Made by a program: the position numbers and the translations under genes. From Sedimenticola_A sp040506895 (GTDB lineage Bacteria > Pseudomonadota > Gammaproteobacteria > Chromatiales > Chromatiaceae), in the NCBI GenBank assembly GCA_040506895.1, contig JBEVVY010000001.1:2201474-2265473 (forward strand): a stretch of 64,000 nucleotides of DNA, given 5' to 3'. The notes beneath the pieces are model-generated. The model worked only from the letters and a program-made list of their open reading frames with translations, had not been told where the DNA came from and made no database searches. Positions 35,365 to 44,261 of the stretch are shown in pieces (within the stretch, counting starts at the first letter, position 1; each line of letters begins with the position of its first letter).

Positions 35365-36288
35365 TCAATGACCCAACAGGGCATCAATGTGCGCCATCAC
35401 GCTGCGCGACAGCGCATCCAGTACATACCCCCCTTCCAGGGCCGAAACGATACGCCCCTCGGCATGCTCGTCGGCGATCGCCTTCAGCCGGGTGGTGATC
35501 CACCTGTAGTCCGTCTCACGCAACCTCAGCTGGCCCATGTAATCCTCGGCATGGGCATCGAATCCCGCGGAGATCATCACCAGCTGGGGACTGAACCGCT
35601 CGAGGGCCGGCAGCCAGTGGGATTCTGCCTGGGCCCTGAACTCGGTACCGTCCGCCCCCGCCTTGAGGGGGATGTTGATCACCTGCTCACCGTCACTCTC
35701 ATGGCCGGTGAACGGGTAGAAGGGGTGCTGAAAACTGGAGCAGAAAAGCACCCGTCGGTCCTGCCGGAAGATATCCTCGGTACCGTTGCCGTGGTGCACA
35801 TCGAAATCCACTATCGCCACCCGCTCGAGACCGTACGCGTTGAGGGCATGGGCGGCCCCCACCGCTATATTGTTGAAGTAGCAGAATCCCATGGCACGGT
35901 GGCGCTCGGCATGGTGTCCCGGCGGTCTCACGGCACAGAAGGCCGCCTTCACCTCCCGCTTCATCACCAGGTCGACACCCTGTATGACGCTGCCTGCCGC
36001 ACGCAGGGCGGCATCCAGGGTATCGGGCATCATGAAAGTGTCACTATCCAGGGATACCATTCCCTCTTTGGGCGCCTTTGCGAAGATGCCGCTGACGTAA
36101 TCGGCGTCGTGAACCGCGTCGAGCTGCTCCCTGTTGGCCAGGGGCGCATCGTACTGGTGCACCGCCATTGCCAGTCCGGAGCTGATCAACCGGTCCTGTA
36201 TGGACCACAACCGGGCAGGCTGCTCGGGATGAGCTTGACCGACGTCATGCAGCAGGCAATCAGGGTGTGAAATGTAGGCGATTGGCAC
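35365..36288 (-). CDS. Histone-deacetylase-family (acetylpolyamine/acetoin) hydrolase
   Basis: 307 residues from a GTG start. Zinc hydrolase motifs: RPPGHHAERHRAMGFCYFNN (tandem His), IVDFDVHHGNGTED (Asp and His ligands), ISAGFDAHAED (Asp) and SALEGGYVLDALS. Bacterial members deacetylate polyamines or acetoin-type substrates; this one's substrate is not clear. 11 bp upstream of the radical SAM gene on the same strand. Confidence 0.9.
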   Translation of the reverse strand: MPIAYISHPDCLLHDVGQAHPEQPARLWSIQDRLISSGLAMAVHQYDAPLANREQLDAVHDADYVSGIFAKAPKEGMVSLDSDTFMMPDTLDAALRAAGSVIQGVDLVMKREVKAAFCAVRPPGHHAERHRAMGFCYFNNIAVGAAHALNAYGLERVAIVDFDVHHGNGTEDIFRQDRRVLFCSSFQHPFYPFTGHESDGEQVINIPLKAGADGTEFRAQAESHWLPALERFSPQLVMISAGFDAHAEDYMGQLRLRETDYRWITTRLKAIADEHAEGRIVSALEGGYVLDALSRSVMAHIDALLGH

Positions 36289-36471
36289 CGCGTTTACCCC
36301 CGGAAGATCCTGAAATAGCTTAGGTTGATTCTACCCCAATCACTCATTCATAGAGCAGGAAAAACAGCATGGGCAGCGAGCTGATAAGACCCTGATGGAG
36401 GCAGCTGGGTTTCACCATACGCACCTCTACCGAAGATCCGGGCCTGAAGCTGGTCGAACGCTGGATATAAA

Positions 36472-36497
36472 AAAGGCCGCCTGTGGAGGCGGCCTTT
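36472..36497 (-). terminator. Terminator after the AAA+ regulator
   Basis: Strong 10-bp stem AAAGGCCGCC/GGCGGCCTTT with loop TGTGGA; minus strand continues T6. Stops transcription from the regulator before the HDAC-family gene. The rest of 36289-36517 has no gene. Confidence 0.85.
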
Positions 36498-36517
36498 GCA
36501 AGACGCTGGCACCAGGA

Positions 36518-37402
36518 TCAGACCTGGATGGCGTGTTTCTGTATACGGTATAGCAGGGTATCGCGGGTCAGTCCCAGCAGCCTCGCCGCCTTGCTGCGGT
36601 TGCCGCCTGCCATCTCCAGGGCCTGAACGATCATATCCCCCTCCATGGAGGCGAGATCTATACCCCCCTCCGGCAATACAAACCGGCCTTCGCCCTTTCG
36701 CTGACCCTTGCCACGGCGTATCTCGACCGGAACATCCTCCGGCTGTACCTTGCCGCCCCCGTGCAGCACCACCATGCGTTCACAGAAGTTGCGCAGCTCC
36801 CGGACATTACCGGGCCATGCATAGTCCTTCAGCAGGTTGCGTGCAGAGACGGAATAGGCCGGGACCTTACGCACATGCTGACGCGCCAGTTCAGCGGTCA
36901 GCTGCTTGAGCAGCAGAACGATGTCATCCCTGCGTTCACGCAGTGGCGGCATCTCCAGGGGTACCACGTGGAGCCGGTAGTAGAGGTCCTCACGAAAGTC
37001 GCCGGACTCAACCAGCCCATGGATATCCTGGGAGGTCGAGGCGATGACCCGCACATCATGACCGGACTCTGTCGATGTCTCGAGGAAGTGCATCAGGCGT
37101 CCCTGGGAAGCGGCAGGAAGCTCGGGGATCTCGTCCAGGAACAGCGTACCGTCACCGACACCCCCATCGGGCAGCGCCTTCTCGAACTGCGTCTCTGTCA
37201 GGCCGGCACAACTGATCATGGTAAAGGGCATATCACGCCGTCTGCCGACACGGTGGATCTCACGTGCCAGCTGCTCCTTGCCGGTACCCCGCTCACCGAT
37301 GATCATCACCGGCGCATGGGTCGATGCCACCATGCGGGCGGCGTGCAGTGTACGCATGAAAGCGGGCGAATTGCCTATCAACCTGTTGTAGTCGTTAGTC
37401 AT
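36518..37402 (-). CDS. NtrC/PspF-like AAA+ regulator lacking the GAFTGA loop
   Basis: 294 residues, AAA+ plus a Fis-type HTH (NRSKAARLLGLTRDTLLYRIQK); no receiver domain. Walker A GERGTGKEQLA, Walker B GTLFLDEIPEL, sensor I IASTSQD and R-finger REDLYYRLHVVPLEMPPLRER are good. Between SCAGLTETQFEKALPD and GGVGDGTLFLDE the family normally carries the GAFTGA loop that contacts sigma-54; here it is missing. It may act without sigma-54 (as TyrR does) or be non-activating. No sensor domain. Downstream of the SafE-like gene on the same strand. Confidence 0.88.
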   Translation of the reverse strand: MTNDYNRLIGNSPAFMRTLHAARMVASTHAPVMIIGERGTGKEQLAREIHRVGRRRDMPFTMISCAGLTETQFEKALPDGGVGDGTLFLDEIPELPAASQGRLMHFLETSTESGHDVRVIASTSQDIHGLVESGDFREDLYYRLHVVPLEMPPLRERRDDIVLLLKQLTAELARQHVRKVPAYSVSARNLLKDYAWPGNVRELRNFCERMVVLHGGGKVQPEDVPVEIRRGKGQRKGEGRFVLPEGGIDLASMEGDMIVQALEMAGGNRSKAARLLGLTRDTLLYRIQKHAIQV

Positions 37403-37427
37403 GACTCAAACTTCCCACAGAATCCTC

Positions 37428-38150
37428 TCAACCCGTTGTGAGAGGGTATTCGGGCCGGCTCTCCAGCAGTTCCGGAAACCAGAGAGAGGCCAGCCCCATC
37501 AGCACCACCAGCACCACCACCAGGCCCACCGCAATACGCAGGTAAGGCTGGCGGGCGGCATGGTACAGCTTCCCTGCCAGCATGCCGGTGACCAGCACGG
37601 AGGGCAGGGTTCCCAATCCAAATGCCATCATGTAGAGGGCTCCGCTTACCGGGCCGCTCTTGGTGGCAGTAGATATTAACATGGTATAGACCAGGCCGCA
37701 TGGCAGCCAACCCCAGACCAGCCCGTAGGCCAGCGCCCTCGGCAGGGTGCCCACCGGCATCATGCTGCGACCGAAGGGCTCGAGCAGCCTCCACAAGGGC
37801 ACCCCGACACGCTCGATAACCGACAGTTTCGGCAGCCATCCCGCGATATGCAGCCCGATCAGCACCATGATGAGTGCGGCCAGCCACTGCAGCAGGCGAT
37901 GGCCCTGTATCGGCTCGAGCACCTCCAGCAGGGTGCCGCCCAGGTAACCCAGCAAGGCACCGGCAACGGCATAGCTGAGGATCCGGCCTGTACTCAGAGT
38001 CAGAAGAAAGAGCCCGAAACGGCTCCCACTCTGGCGCACCTCATCCGTCAGGCCGTAACTCAAGGCGCCGATGATGCCGCCACACATGCCGATGCAGTGC
38101 AGCGAACTGAACAATCCAACGGTAAACGCCAGGGGGAGTGAAAGGTCCAC
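37428..38150 (-). CDS. SafE/UreH-like membrane protein, possibly metal or cytochrome-oxidase related
   Basis: 240 residues with six to seven membrane helices. Begins LPLAFTVGLFSSLHCIGMCGGI, a Cys-containing motif of the DsbD_2/UreH-2 family (sulfite exporter TauE/SafE annotation). Relatives are often beside cbb3 oxidase or copper genes and have been linked to metal handling; here the context is a perfect FNR box 115 bp upstream, which would agree with low-oxygen expression. Transported species unknown. Confidence 0.8.
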   Translation of the reverse strand: MDLSLPLAFTVGLFSSLHCIGMCGGIIGALSYGLTDEVRQSGSRFGLFLLTLSTGRILSYAVAGALLGYLGGTLLEVLEPIQGHRLLQWLAALIMVLIGLHIAGWLPKLSVIERVGVPLWRLLEPFGRSMMPVGTLPRALAYGLVWGWLPCGLVYTMLISTATKSGPVSGALYMMAFGLGTLPSVLVTGMLAGKLYHAARQPYLRIAVGLVVVLVVLMGLASLWFPELLESRPEYPLTTG

Positions 38151-38264
38151 ATCGATTCCCGATTATTAACCCGCCGGGCATCATAACCCTTCAGACCCGA
38201 TAGCACAGCCGAAACCATGTAAATATCGTACAGAATCAGCATATAACAGGCGATATGCCGTACC

Positions 38265-38278
38265 TTGATCAAAATCAA
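38265..38278. promoter_or_regulatory. Perfect FNR/Anr-type box
   Basis: TTGATCAAAATCAA, matching TTGAT-N4-ATCAA exactly. Toward the minus strand a TATATG hexamer lies near 38240-38245, about 29 bp from the box centre, near class II spacing for activating the SafE-like gene. On the plus strand, TATAAT at 38283-38288 is too close for class II activation of the HugZ-like gene and would suit repression. Confidence 0.8.
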
Positions 38279-38326
38279 AGGCTATAATCCTCCCCTCCGG
38301 CCGGTTGCCCCAGGATCGAAGCGCCC

Positions 38327-39046
38327 ATGAATGACAATTCAGCTCTTTTTCACGCTGCACGCGAACTCCTGAATGGGCGCCTGCAGGGTGTTCTGGCCAC
38401 CCACTCCCTGGAGTGCCCGGGCTACCCCTTCGGCTCCCTCGTGCCCTATACCATCGGCCCCGACGGCTGGCCGCTGCTGCTGTTCAGCCATCTTGCCAAA
38501 CACAGCAGAAACCTGGAGGCGGATCCGAAATGCAGCCTGACCCTGGTCGAGAGTGGCGAGGGGGATAGCCAGCAACTGGCACGCCTCACCTGCCTGGGCA
38601 GGGTGACCCCCCTCCCGCAACCCGCCGATACCGCCATCGAAAGACACTTCCGTTACTTCCCCGGCAGCCGCATATACCACGCAGAGCTCAACTTCCACTT
38701 CTATCGCCTGCAGCCGGAGCGCTTCCACTTCGTGGGCGGTTTCGGCGCAGCCCGCTGGATCGGCCGGGAGCACCTGGAGCGCACCCCCCTCCTGGATCCC
38801 GAGAGTGAACTGCAGCTGATCAGGCGACTGGAGGCCGGGCACATGCCCGCCCTGACCGGGCTGTTCGACGCCCTGCAGCAGGCCGGCCCGGCAACAGGAG
38901 ACCCGGTGGAGATCGCCGGAATCGACGGATTCGGTATCGATCTGAGGTGGGGGGAGCTCCTTCTGCGAGCCGGCTTTGAGTCGGAAGCCCCCTCATCGGC
39001 TGCCATAGAGCAGGCCGCCCTCAGCCGACTGGAAAATACCCAGTAA
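38327..39046 (+). CDS. HugZ-like pyridoxamine-5'-phosphate-oxidase-fold protein
   Basis: 239 residues. N-terminal split-barrel: GVLATHSLECPGYPFGSLVPYTIGPDGWPLLLFSHLAKHSRNL, given as key pieces, then a DUF2470-like C-terminal domain (LTGLFDALQQAG...VEIAGIDGFGIDLR). HugZ members bind and degrade heme; others bind flavin. Specific cofactor not determinable. Plus-strand promoter TATAAT at 38283-38288. Confidence 0.85.
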   Translation: MNDNSALFHAARELLNGRLQGVLATHSLECPGYPFGSLVPYTIGPDGWPLLLFSHLAKHSRNLEADPKCSLTLVESGEGDSQQLARLTCLGRVTPLPQPADTAIERHFRYFPGSRIYHAELNFHFYRLQPERFHFVGGFGAARWIGREHLERTPLLDPESELQLIRRLEAGHMPALTGLFDALQQAGPATGDPVEIAGIDGFGIDLRWGELLLRAGFESEAPSSAAIEQAALSRLENTQ

Positions 39047-39162
39047 ATCACCCTGAAAATAACCCTGATTAATTTGGGGTAGATAACACACACAACCCGT
39101 AATAGAATCGCTCTAACAATTTCCTACCTGATTACTGGGTAATTAATTTTCGGAGAATGATT

Positions 39163-39462
39163 ATGAGTATTGAGATCCCCGAACGCGACGGTGACGGCTA
39201 CCTGACAGACATGAACGCCTGGACCCCAGAGATTGCCCATGCCATGGCCGACGCAGATGACTTCGACCTGAGCGACGAGAAATGGGAACAGATCATGAAG
39301 GCCCGTGAGTACTACGATGAGCACGCCGTGGTCCCGCCGATCAGGAAGTTCTCGAAATATCTCGGCGCAGACAAAAAGGCGATGTTCGAACTCTGGATGA
39401 CCGGCCCCATGAAGCCGATCACCAAGTACGGCGGCCTGCCCAAGCCCACTGGCTGTGTCTAA
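39163..39462 (+). CDS. tusE: TusE/DsrC-like sulfur-relay protein
   Basis: 99 residues; ATG 39163 with GGAG seven bases upstream. DsrC/TusE fold: MNAWTPEIAHAMADADDFDLSDEKWEQIMKAREYYDEH, quoted in parts, and the C-terminal arm PKPTGCV. Only the penultimate-position Cys is present; the second upstream arm Cys of true DsrC is missing, as in TusE. It could pass sulfane sulfur in tRNA 2-thiolation or in sulfur oxidation. Stand-alone gene with its own terminator. Confidence 0.85.
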   Translation: MSIEIPERDGDGYLTDMNAWTPEIAHAMADADDFDLSDEKWEQIMKAREYYDEHAVVPPIRKFSKYLGADKKAMFELWMTGPMKPITKYGGLPKPTGCV

Positions 39463-39489
39463 ACCCTAATCTTTCAGTCAAGTGCTTTA

Positions 39490-39525
39490 AACACCCCTGC
39501 GGAGATCCGACAGGGGTGTTTTTTT
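39490..39525 (+). terminator. Terminator after tusE
   Basis: AACACCCCTG/CAGGGGTGTT perfect stem followed by T7. Strong intrinsic terminator. Confidence 0.92.
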
Positions 39526-39630
39526 ATCCACCGCCGTTAAATGCATCCGCCTTCCAGATGGGTTTCCGCCCTGTAACAACCCCCGCAATACTGCTAAAGT
39601 CTGAGCCAGAAAATCACCCTGGCAGGCCCC

Positions 39631-41097
39631 ATGAAAGAGCTGCACGATCTCGAACTGGTGCTAACGTCCCACACCCCCATCGTCGCCATCGAGTCCCTCG
39701 AGGAGCCCCGCATTCTCGAGCTCTTCACCCGGCTCAGCATGCGCCTGGAGCAGCCGATGTTCCAGTGGGCGGTCACCGAGGGGCTGAAAAGGCTGGAGGC
39801 TGATTTCGGTGCACAGAAATTCACCGCCGAGCCGGTCGAGGCCCTGAAACACATCAAGGCGGTCAACCAGCCAGGCTTTTACGTGCTGCTGGACTTCCAC
39901 CCCTACCTTGCTGACCCCATGCATGTCCGGCTGATCAAGGAGATCGCCCAGGGCTACGAGGCGGTCCCCCGTACCCTGGTTTTCATCAGTCACGGGCTGG
40001 AGATTCCCCCGGAGATCCGCCACCTCACCGCCAGGTTCAGCCTGAACCTGCCCGGGCGTGGCGATATCAGGCGCCTGATCAAGGAAGAGGCGGAACAGTG
40101 GAGGGAGCAGAACCGCCGCAAGGTCAGGGCCGATCCGTCGGCGGTGGAGCAGCTCGCCAACAACCTGACGGGAGTAACCGTCAGCGATGCACGTCGCCTG
40201 ATCCGCTCCGCCATCAACAAGGACGGCGCCATCACTCACACGGACTTGCCCGACCTGATGAAGGCGAAGTATGAACTGATCGGCCAGGACGGTGTGATCG
40301 CCTTCGAATACGATACCGCAAGTTTCAGGGAGGTGGCCGGGCTGGAGAAGCTCAAGGGCTGGTTGCAGCAGCGCCAGAGCGCCTTCGAGGGGAAGCAGCA
40401 GACACTGCAGCAGCCCAAGGGGATCATGCTGCTGGGCATCCAGGGCGGCGGCAAGAGCCTGGCGGCAAAAGCGGTGGCCGGTACCTTCTCTATCCCGCTC
40501 TTGCGCCTCGACTTCGGCGCCCTCTACAACAAGTTCTACGGTGAAACCGAGAAGAACCTGCGCCGGGCGCTGGACATCGCCGAAACAATGGCACCCTGCG
40601 TACTCTGGATGGACGAGATAGAGAAAGGCGTCGCCAGCAGCCACAGTGATGACGGCCTCTCACAGCGCGTCCTGGGCAGCCTGCTCACCTGGATGGCCGA
40701 GAACCGATCGGTCTTCATCGTCGCCACGGCCAACGACATTGAACGGCTGCCGCCGGAACTCCTGCGCAAAGGCCGCCTGGACGAGATCTTTTTTGTCGAC
40801 CTGCCCAGCCACGAGATCCGCAGGACGGTCTTCGAGATCCACCTGAAACGCCGTAACCAGGCCCCCAGCGGATTCGACCTGGAGGCCCTGGCCGGCGCCA
40901 GCGAGGGTTTCACCGGTGCCGAGATCGAGCAGGCGGTTGTCTCCGCCCTCTACACTGCCCATGCCCGCGAGAGCCGCCTGGATACCGAGCACCTGCTGGA
41001 GGAGCTTGCCCAGACCAGCCCCCTGTCGGTGGTGATGGCGGAGAAGATCCAGCACCTTCGCCAGTGGGCCGCCAACCGTACCGTTCCAGCCGACTGA
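39631..41097 (+). CDS. AAA-family ATPase (Ycf46-like)
   Basis: 488 residues. N-terminal ~240-residue domain (no recognisable enzyme motif) then an FtsH-like AAA module: Walker A GIQGGGKSLAAKAVAG, Walker B CVLWMDEIEKG, SRH with RKGRLDEIFFVDLPS, GFTGAEIEQAV. Matches the Ycf46 family of AAA ATPases, often associated with carbon-dioxide-concentration genes in cyanobacteria; role here unknown. Confidence 0.85.
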   Translation: MKELHDLELVLTSHTPIVAIESLEEPRILELFTRLSMRLEQPMFQWAVTEGLKRLEADFGAQKFTAEPVEALKHIKAVNQPGFYVLLDFHPYLADPMHVRLIKEIAQGYEAVPRTLVFISHGLEIPPEIRHLTARFSLNLPGRGDIRRLIKEEAEQWREQNRRKVRADPSAVEQLANNLTGVTVSDARRLIRSAINKDGAITHTDLPDLMKAKYELIGQDGVIAFEYDTASFREVAGLEKLKGWLQQRQSAFEGKQQTLQQPKGIMLLGIQGGGKSLAAKAVAGTFSIPLLRLDFGALYNKFYGETEKNLRRALDIAETMAPCVLWMDEIEKGVASSHSDDGLSQRVLGSLLTWMAENRSVFIVATANDIERLPPELLRKGRLDEIFFVDLPSHEIRRTVFEIHLKRRNQAPSGFDLEALAGASEGFTGAEIEQAVVSALYTAHARESRLDTEHLLEELAQTSPLSVVMAEKIQHLRQWAANRTVPAD

Positions 41098-41165
41098 ACA
41101 GCTCTTGCCAACCCCGGAGCCAACCCCTATTTATGTAGTAAGAAGATGCTGCAAGGGGCGGCAGT

Positions 41166-42119
41166 ATGAAATACAAGGACTACTACAAGATCCTCGGCAT
41201 CGGTCGCGATGCAACGGGCGACGAGATCAAGCGCGCCTACCGGAAACTCGCACGCAAGTATCACCCCGATGTCAGCAAGGAAGCGGACGCCGAGGCCCGC
41301 TTCAAGGAGGTCAACGAGGCCCACGAGGTACTCAAGGACCCGCAAAAGCGGGCCGCCTACGATCAGCTGGGATCCAACTGGCAGGCGGGCCAGGAGTTTC
41401 GTCCGCCACCGGGATACCGGGGGTTCCACACCCGCTTCGACCAGGGTTTCGATACCGACGGGACAGGCCGCTTCAGTGACTTTTTCGAATCGCTCTTCGG
41501 CCGGGAATTCGGCTTCGGGAACGGCATGGGCAGCACCGGCTTCAGGAACCAGGCCCAGGAGCATGAACAGACCGCCAGGCTCTCCGTAACCCTCGAGGAA
41601 GCCTACCACGGCGCCAGCCGCACCATTCAACTGGAGAGCCAGGAGCCGGACCGGATGGGCGGGATCGTCGATCGTCATCGCCGACTGAAGGTGCAGATAC
41701 CCGTGGGCGTGACCCAGGGACAGAAGATACGGCTGGCCGGCCAGGGCTCCATGCGCTTCGACGGTTCGAGGGGCAACCTGTTGCTGGAGATCGATTTCAA
41801 GCCCCATCCCCTGTTCCAGGCTGAAGGGAAGGACATCGTGATCGATCTGCCGATCACCCCCTCCGAGGCGGTGCTCGGTGCAACGGTATCCGTGCCGACC
41901 CTGGGCGGCCATGTCAGCCTGAAGATCCCCGCCGGTTCCCAGAACGGACGCAAACTGCGCCTGAAGGGTCGTGGACTGCCGGGCAACCCGCCCGGCGAGC
42001 AGTATGTCGTACTGCAGATCATGGTCCCGGAACAACCGGACGAGAAGACCCGCGAGGCGTTTGCCCGTCTCCAGGAGTCAGTGGATTTCGATCCCAGAAA
42101 GAGGCTGTGTAAGTCCTGA
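41166..42119 (+). CDS. CbpA-like DnaJ co-chaperone
   Basis: 317 residues. J domain ~4-70 (YKILGIGRDATGDEIKRAYRKLARKYHPDV with the HPD motif), Gly/Phe linker, then two DnaJ C-terminal beta domains (SVTLEEAYHGASRTIQL and LAGQGSMRFDG...LKGRGLPG). No zinc fingers, so CbpA/type II. Stimulates DnaK. Start 41166 has GGCGGCAGT upstream. Confidence 0.92.
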   Translation: MKYKDYYKILGIGRDATGDEIKRAYRKLARKYHPDVSKEADAEARFKEVNEAHEVLKDPQKRAAYDQLGSNWQAGQEFRPPPGYRGFHTRFDQGFDTDGTGRFSDFFESLFGREFGFGNGMGSTGFRNQAQEHEQTARLSVTLEEAYHGASRTIQLESQEPDRMGGIVDRHRRLKVQIPVGVTQGQKIRLAGQGSMRFDGSRGNLLLEIDFKPHPLFQAEGKDIVIDLPITPSEAVLGATVSVPTLGGHVSLKIPAGSQNGRKLRLKGRGLPGNPPGEQYVVLQIMVPEQPDEKTREAFARLQESVDFDPRKRLCKS

Positions 42120-42155
42120 GCACTGCCGGAGCCGGCTCTCCCACAATAAAAAAAA

Positions 42156-42179
42156 CCCCTGGCGGTTATCCGCCAGGGG
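42156..42179. terminator. Bidirectional terminator between the co-chaperone and FKBP genes
   Basis: CCCCTGGCGG-TTAT-CCGCCAGGGG, perfect 10-bp stem, with T-rich sequence on the right and A8 on the left, so it can stop transcription both ways. Confidence 0.95.
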
Positions 42180-42206
42180 CTTTTCTGTCACGTGGTCGAA
42201 TTTGAA

Positions 42207-42914
42207 CTATTGGCCCTGCTTCGCCTCACCGACCGAGAGCAACTCGATCTCGAAGATCAGGGTCTCGTTGGGACCGATGCTGGCCCCGGCGCCACCGGCG
42301 CCATACCCCAGTTCAGACGGGATGAAGACCTTCCACTTGGCACCCGGTTTCATGTGAGTGATGGCCTCGCGGAAACCGGGAATCACGCCATCCAGGGAGA
42401 AGCTCGAGGGCTCTCCACGGTGGTAGGAGCTGTCGAACTCCTTGCCGCTGATCAGGGTGCCACGGTAGTGGATTGTGACCGTGTCGCTCGCCTTGGGGGA
42501 TTCACCACTCCCCTTGCGCAGGACGGTGTACTGCAGACCGTTGGGCAGCTCCACGACGCCCCCTTTGGTCTTGTTCTCGGCGAGGAACTTACGCCCCGCC
42601 TCGGCAGCCTTTCTGCCCTGTTCCTGCTTCGCCTGCCTGGCTGCCGCGAGGGCTGCCTGCCGACCCTTGGCCATGGCATCGTTCATCTGCTCAATGCTCA
42701 ACTGCAGTTCGCGCCCCTGGAGAACATCATCGAGGGCGGCCCCGAACGCCGCTCCCTGGACCTGGACATTTTGCGCCTTGAGCTGCTGGGCAAACTGGTA
42801 CCCCAGGGTATAACTGAAACGCTGTTCATCGGTGGTCAGTTCCGCGGCAACCGAGAGAGGCGCCAGGGTTGAGAGAAACAGCGCCGCAAGCGGCCGGATC
42901 GGATTGAAAATCAT
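42207..42914 (-). CDS. Exported FKBP-type peptidyl-prolyl isomerase (FkpA/Mip type)
   Basis: 235 residues with a signal peptide (1-23, cut near VAAEL), an N-terminal dimerisation helix region (RQAALAAARQAKQEQG) and a C-terminal FKBP domain (VTIHYRGTLISGKEFDSSY, IPGFREAITHMKPGAKWKVFIPSELGYG). Periplasmic folding catalyst. A second, shorter cytosolic-type FKBP lies at 44262. Confidence 0.93.
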   Translation of the reverse strand: MIFNPIRPLAALFLSTLAPLSVAAELTTDEQRFSYTLGYQFAQQLKAQNVQVQGAAFGAALDDVLQGRELQLSIEQMNDAMAKGRQAALAAARQAKQEQGRKAAEAGRKFLAENKTKGGVVELPNGLQYTVLRKGSGESPKASDTVTIHYRGTLISGKEFDSSYHRGEPSSFSLDGVIPGFREAITHMKPGAKWKVFIPSELGYGAGGAGASIGPNETLIFEIELLSVGEAKQGQ

Positions 42915-43110
42915 AAAAATATCCTTGCGTAAGGTTACCTGGTGTGTGTGATTATACGGTCATGATCGTGTCAGTTTTTCATACATTGGGGGGGTTTGAG
43001 AACTGCATTCTCGAAATAGCCAGCAATGGGTCACAATTTCACCCCTCCGCCCTTGGAATTGTCCACTGCGGTGCTTATTCTTTGGGTAGGCAGAGGTAAA
43101 GCGACCGGTT

Positions 43111-43350
43111 ATGGCTATCACTCCCATCTCAAGCAGCACCCTTCAGGGCATACAGCGCGGATTCCAGGGCATCCGTCGCAATGCCAGCGAGATTGCCAGT
43201 GCGCGCCAGATGAGCAGCAAGTTCCCCACCAAGGACCTGGTCCGCTCCATGGTCGAACTCCAGTCCAACAGCCACCACACCGCCGCCTCGGTCAAGGCAT
43301 TCAAGGCCCACGACCAGATGATCGGCCAGCTGCTGGATGTTAAAGCCTAG
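43111..43350 (+). CDS. Small protein resembling the flagellar rod C-terminal pattern
   Basis: 79 residues. The ending SNSHHTAASVKAFKAHDQMIGQLLDVKA resembles the C-terminal helix of flagellar rod/hook proteins (LDxxA), and the N-terminal ITPISSSTLQGIQRGFQGIRRN is similar in tone to their N-terminus. No hook gene is nearby. I consider this a weak family guess; unknown function is safer. Confidence 0.5.
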   Translation: MAITPISSSTLQGIQRGFQGIRRNASEIASARQMSSKFPTKDLVRSMVELQSNSHHTAASVKAFKAHDQMIGQLLDVKA

Positions 43351-43420
43351 CTAGTGGGCCATGCGGAAAGTTCGGTAACTATCAGCCAACCCACAAGCCT
43401 CCCGCTACTGCCCGCTGGAT

Positions 43421-44260
43421 TCAGATAAAGCGCATCGAGAGATCGACCGCGCGTACATCCTTGGTCAACCCCCCCACCGAGATATCGTCCACCCCGGTTT
43501 CGGCAATCCCCCTGATGGTCTCCAGGTTGACGTTGCCGGATGCCTCCAGGCGGGCACGTCCAGCGTTGAGAGCGACCGCCTCCCGCAGCATGTGGAGGTT
43601 GAAATTGTCCAGCAGAACCCGGCGCGCACCGGCGGAGAGCGCCTCGTCGAGTTCATCCAGGCTCTCCACCTCGACCTCGATCTCCAGCCCGGGTGCGCTG
43701 GCACTGGCCGCCTCCAGGGCGCGGGTTATGGAACCTGCCGCGATGATGTGATTCTCCTTGATGAGAACCGCGTCGTAGAGCCCGATCCGGTGATTGTGAC
43801 AGCCGCCACAGGCTACCGCATACTTCTGCTGCAGCCTCAAGCCGGGAACCGTCTTGCGTGTATCCAGGACTTTCACCCCGGTCCCTTCCACCGCCCTGGC
43901 ATAGACACCTGCCAGTGTCGCTGTGCCGGAGAGGGTCTGCAGGTAGTTGAGCGCGGTACGCTCACCGGTAAGCAGGGCACGGGTATTGCCGTGCAGGGTG
44001 CAGATCCGCTGCCCCTCCACGAGCCGGTCCCCGTCGGCCGCATCCCAGCTTATGCTGATACCGGCATCGAGCTGGCGGAACACCTCGTCGAACCACCGGG
44101 TACCGCATAGAATGGCCTCCTCGCGGCACACCACCTCCACGGATGAGCGTGCCCCCTCCGGGATCAGATCCGCGGTCCTGTCGCCATCACCCACATCTTC
44201 AGACAGCGCGTGGCGGACCTGCTGGACTATCAGCTCATCGGCTACAGTTGAATCGGTCAA
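43421..44260 (-). CDS. nadC: Nicotinate-nucleotide pyrophosphorylase (quinolinate phosphoribosyltransferase)
   Basis: 279 residues. N-terminal domain with ALSEDVGDGDRTADLIP; catalytic barrel with LNYLQTLSGTAT, VLDTRKTVPGLRLQQKYAVACGGCHNHR, IKENHIIAAGS, EVEVESLDEL and VDDISVGGLT. All QPRTase motifs present. Makes NaMN from quinolinate in NAD synthesis. One base before the FKBP gene stop. Confidence 0.97.
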   Translation of the reverse strand: MTDSTVADELIVQQVRHALSEDVGDGDRTADLIPEGARSSVEVVCREEAILCGTRWFDEVFRQLDAGISISWDAADGDRLVEGQRICTLHGNTRALLTGERTALNYLQTLSGTATLAGVYARAVEGTGVKVLDTRKTVPGLRLQQKYAVACGGCHNHRIGLYDAVLIKENHIIAAGSITRALEAASASAPGLEIEVEVESLDELDEALSAGARRVLLDNFNLHMLREAVALNAGRARLEASGNVNLETIRGIAETGVDDISVGGLTKDVRAVDLSMRFI

Positions 44261-44261
44261 A

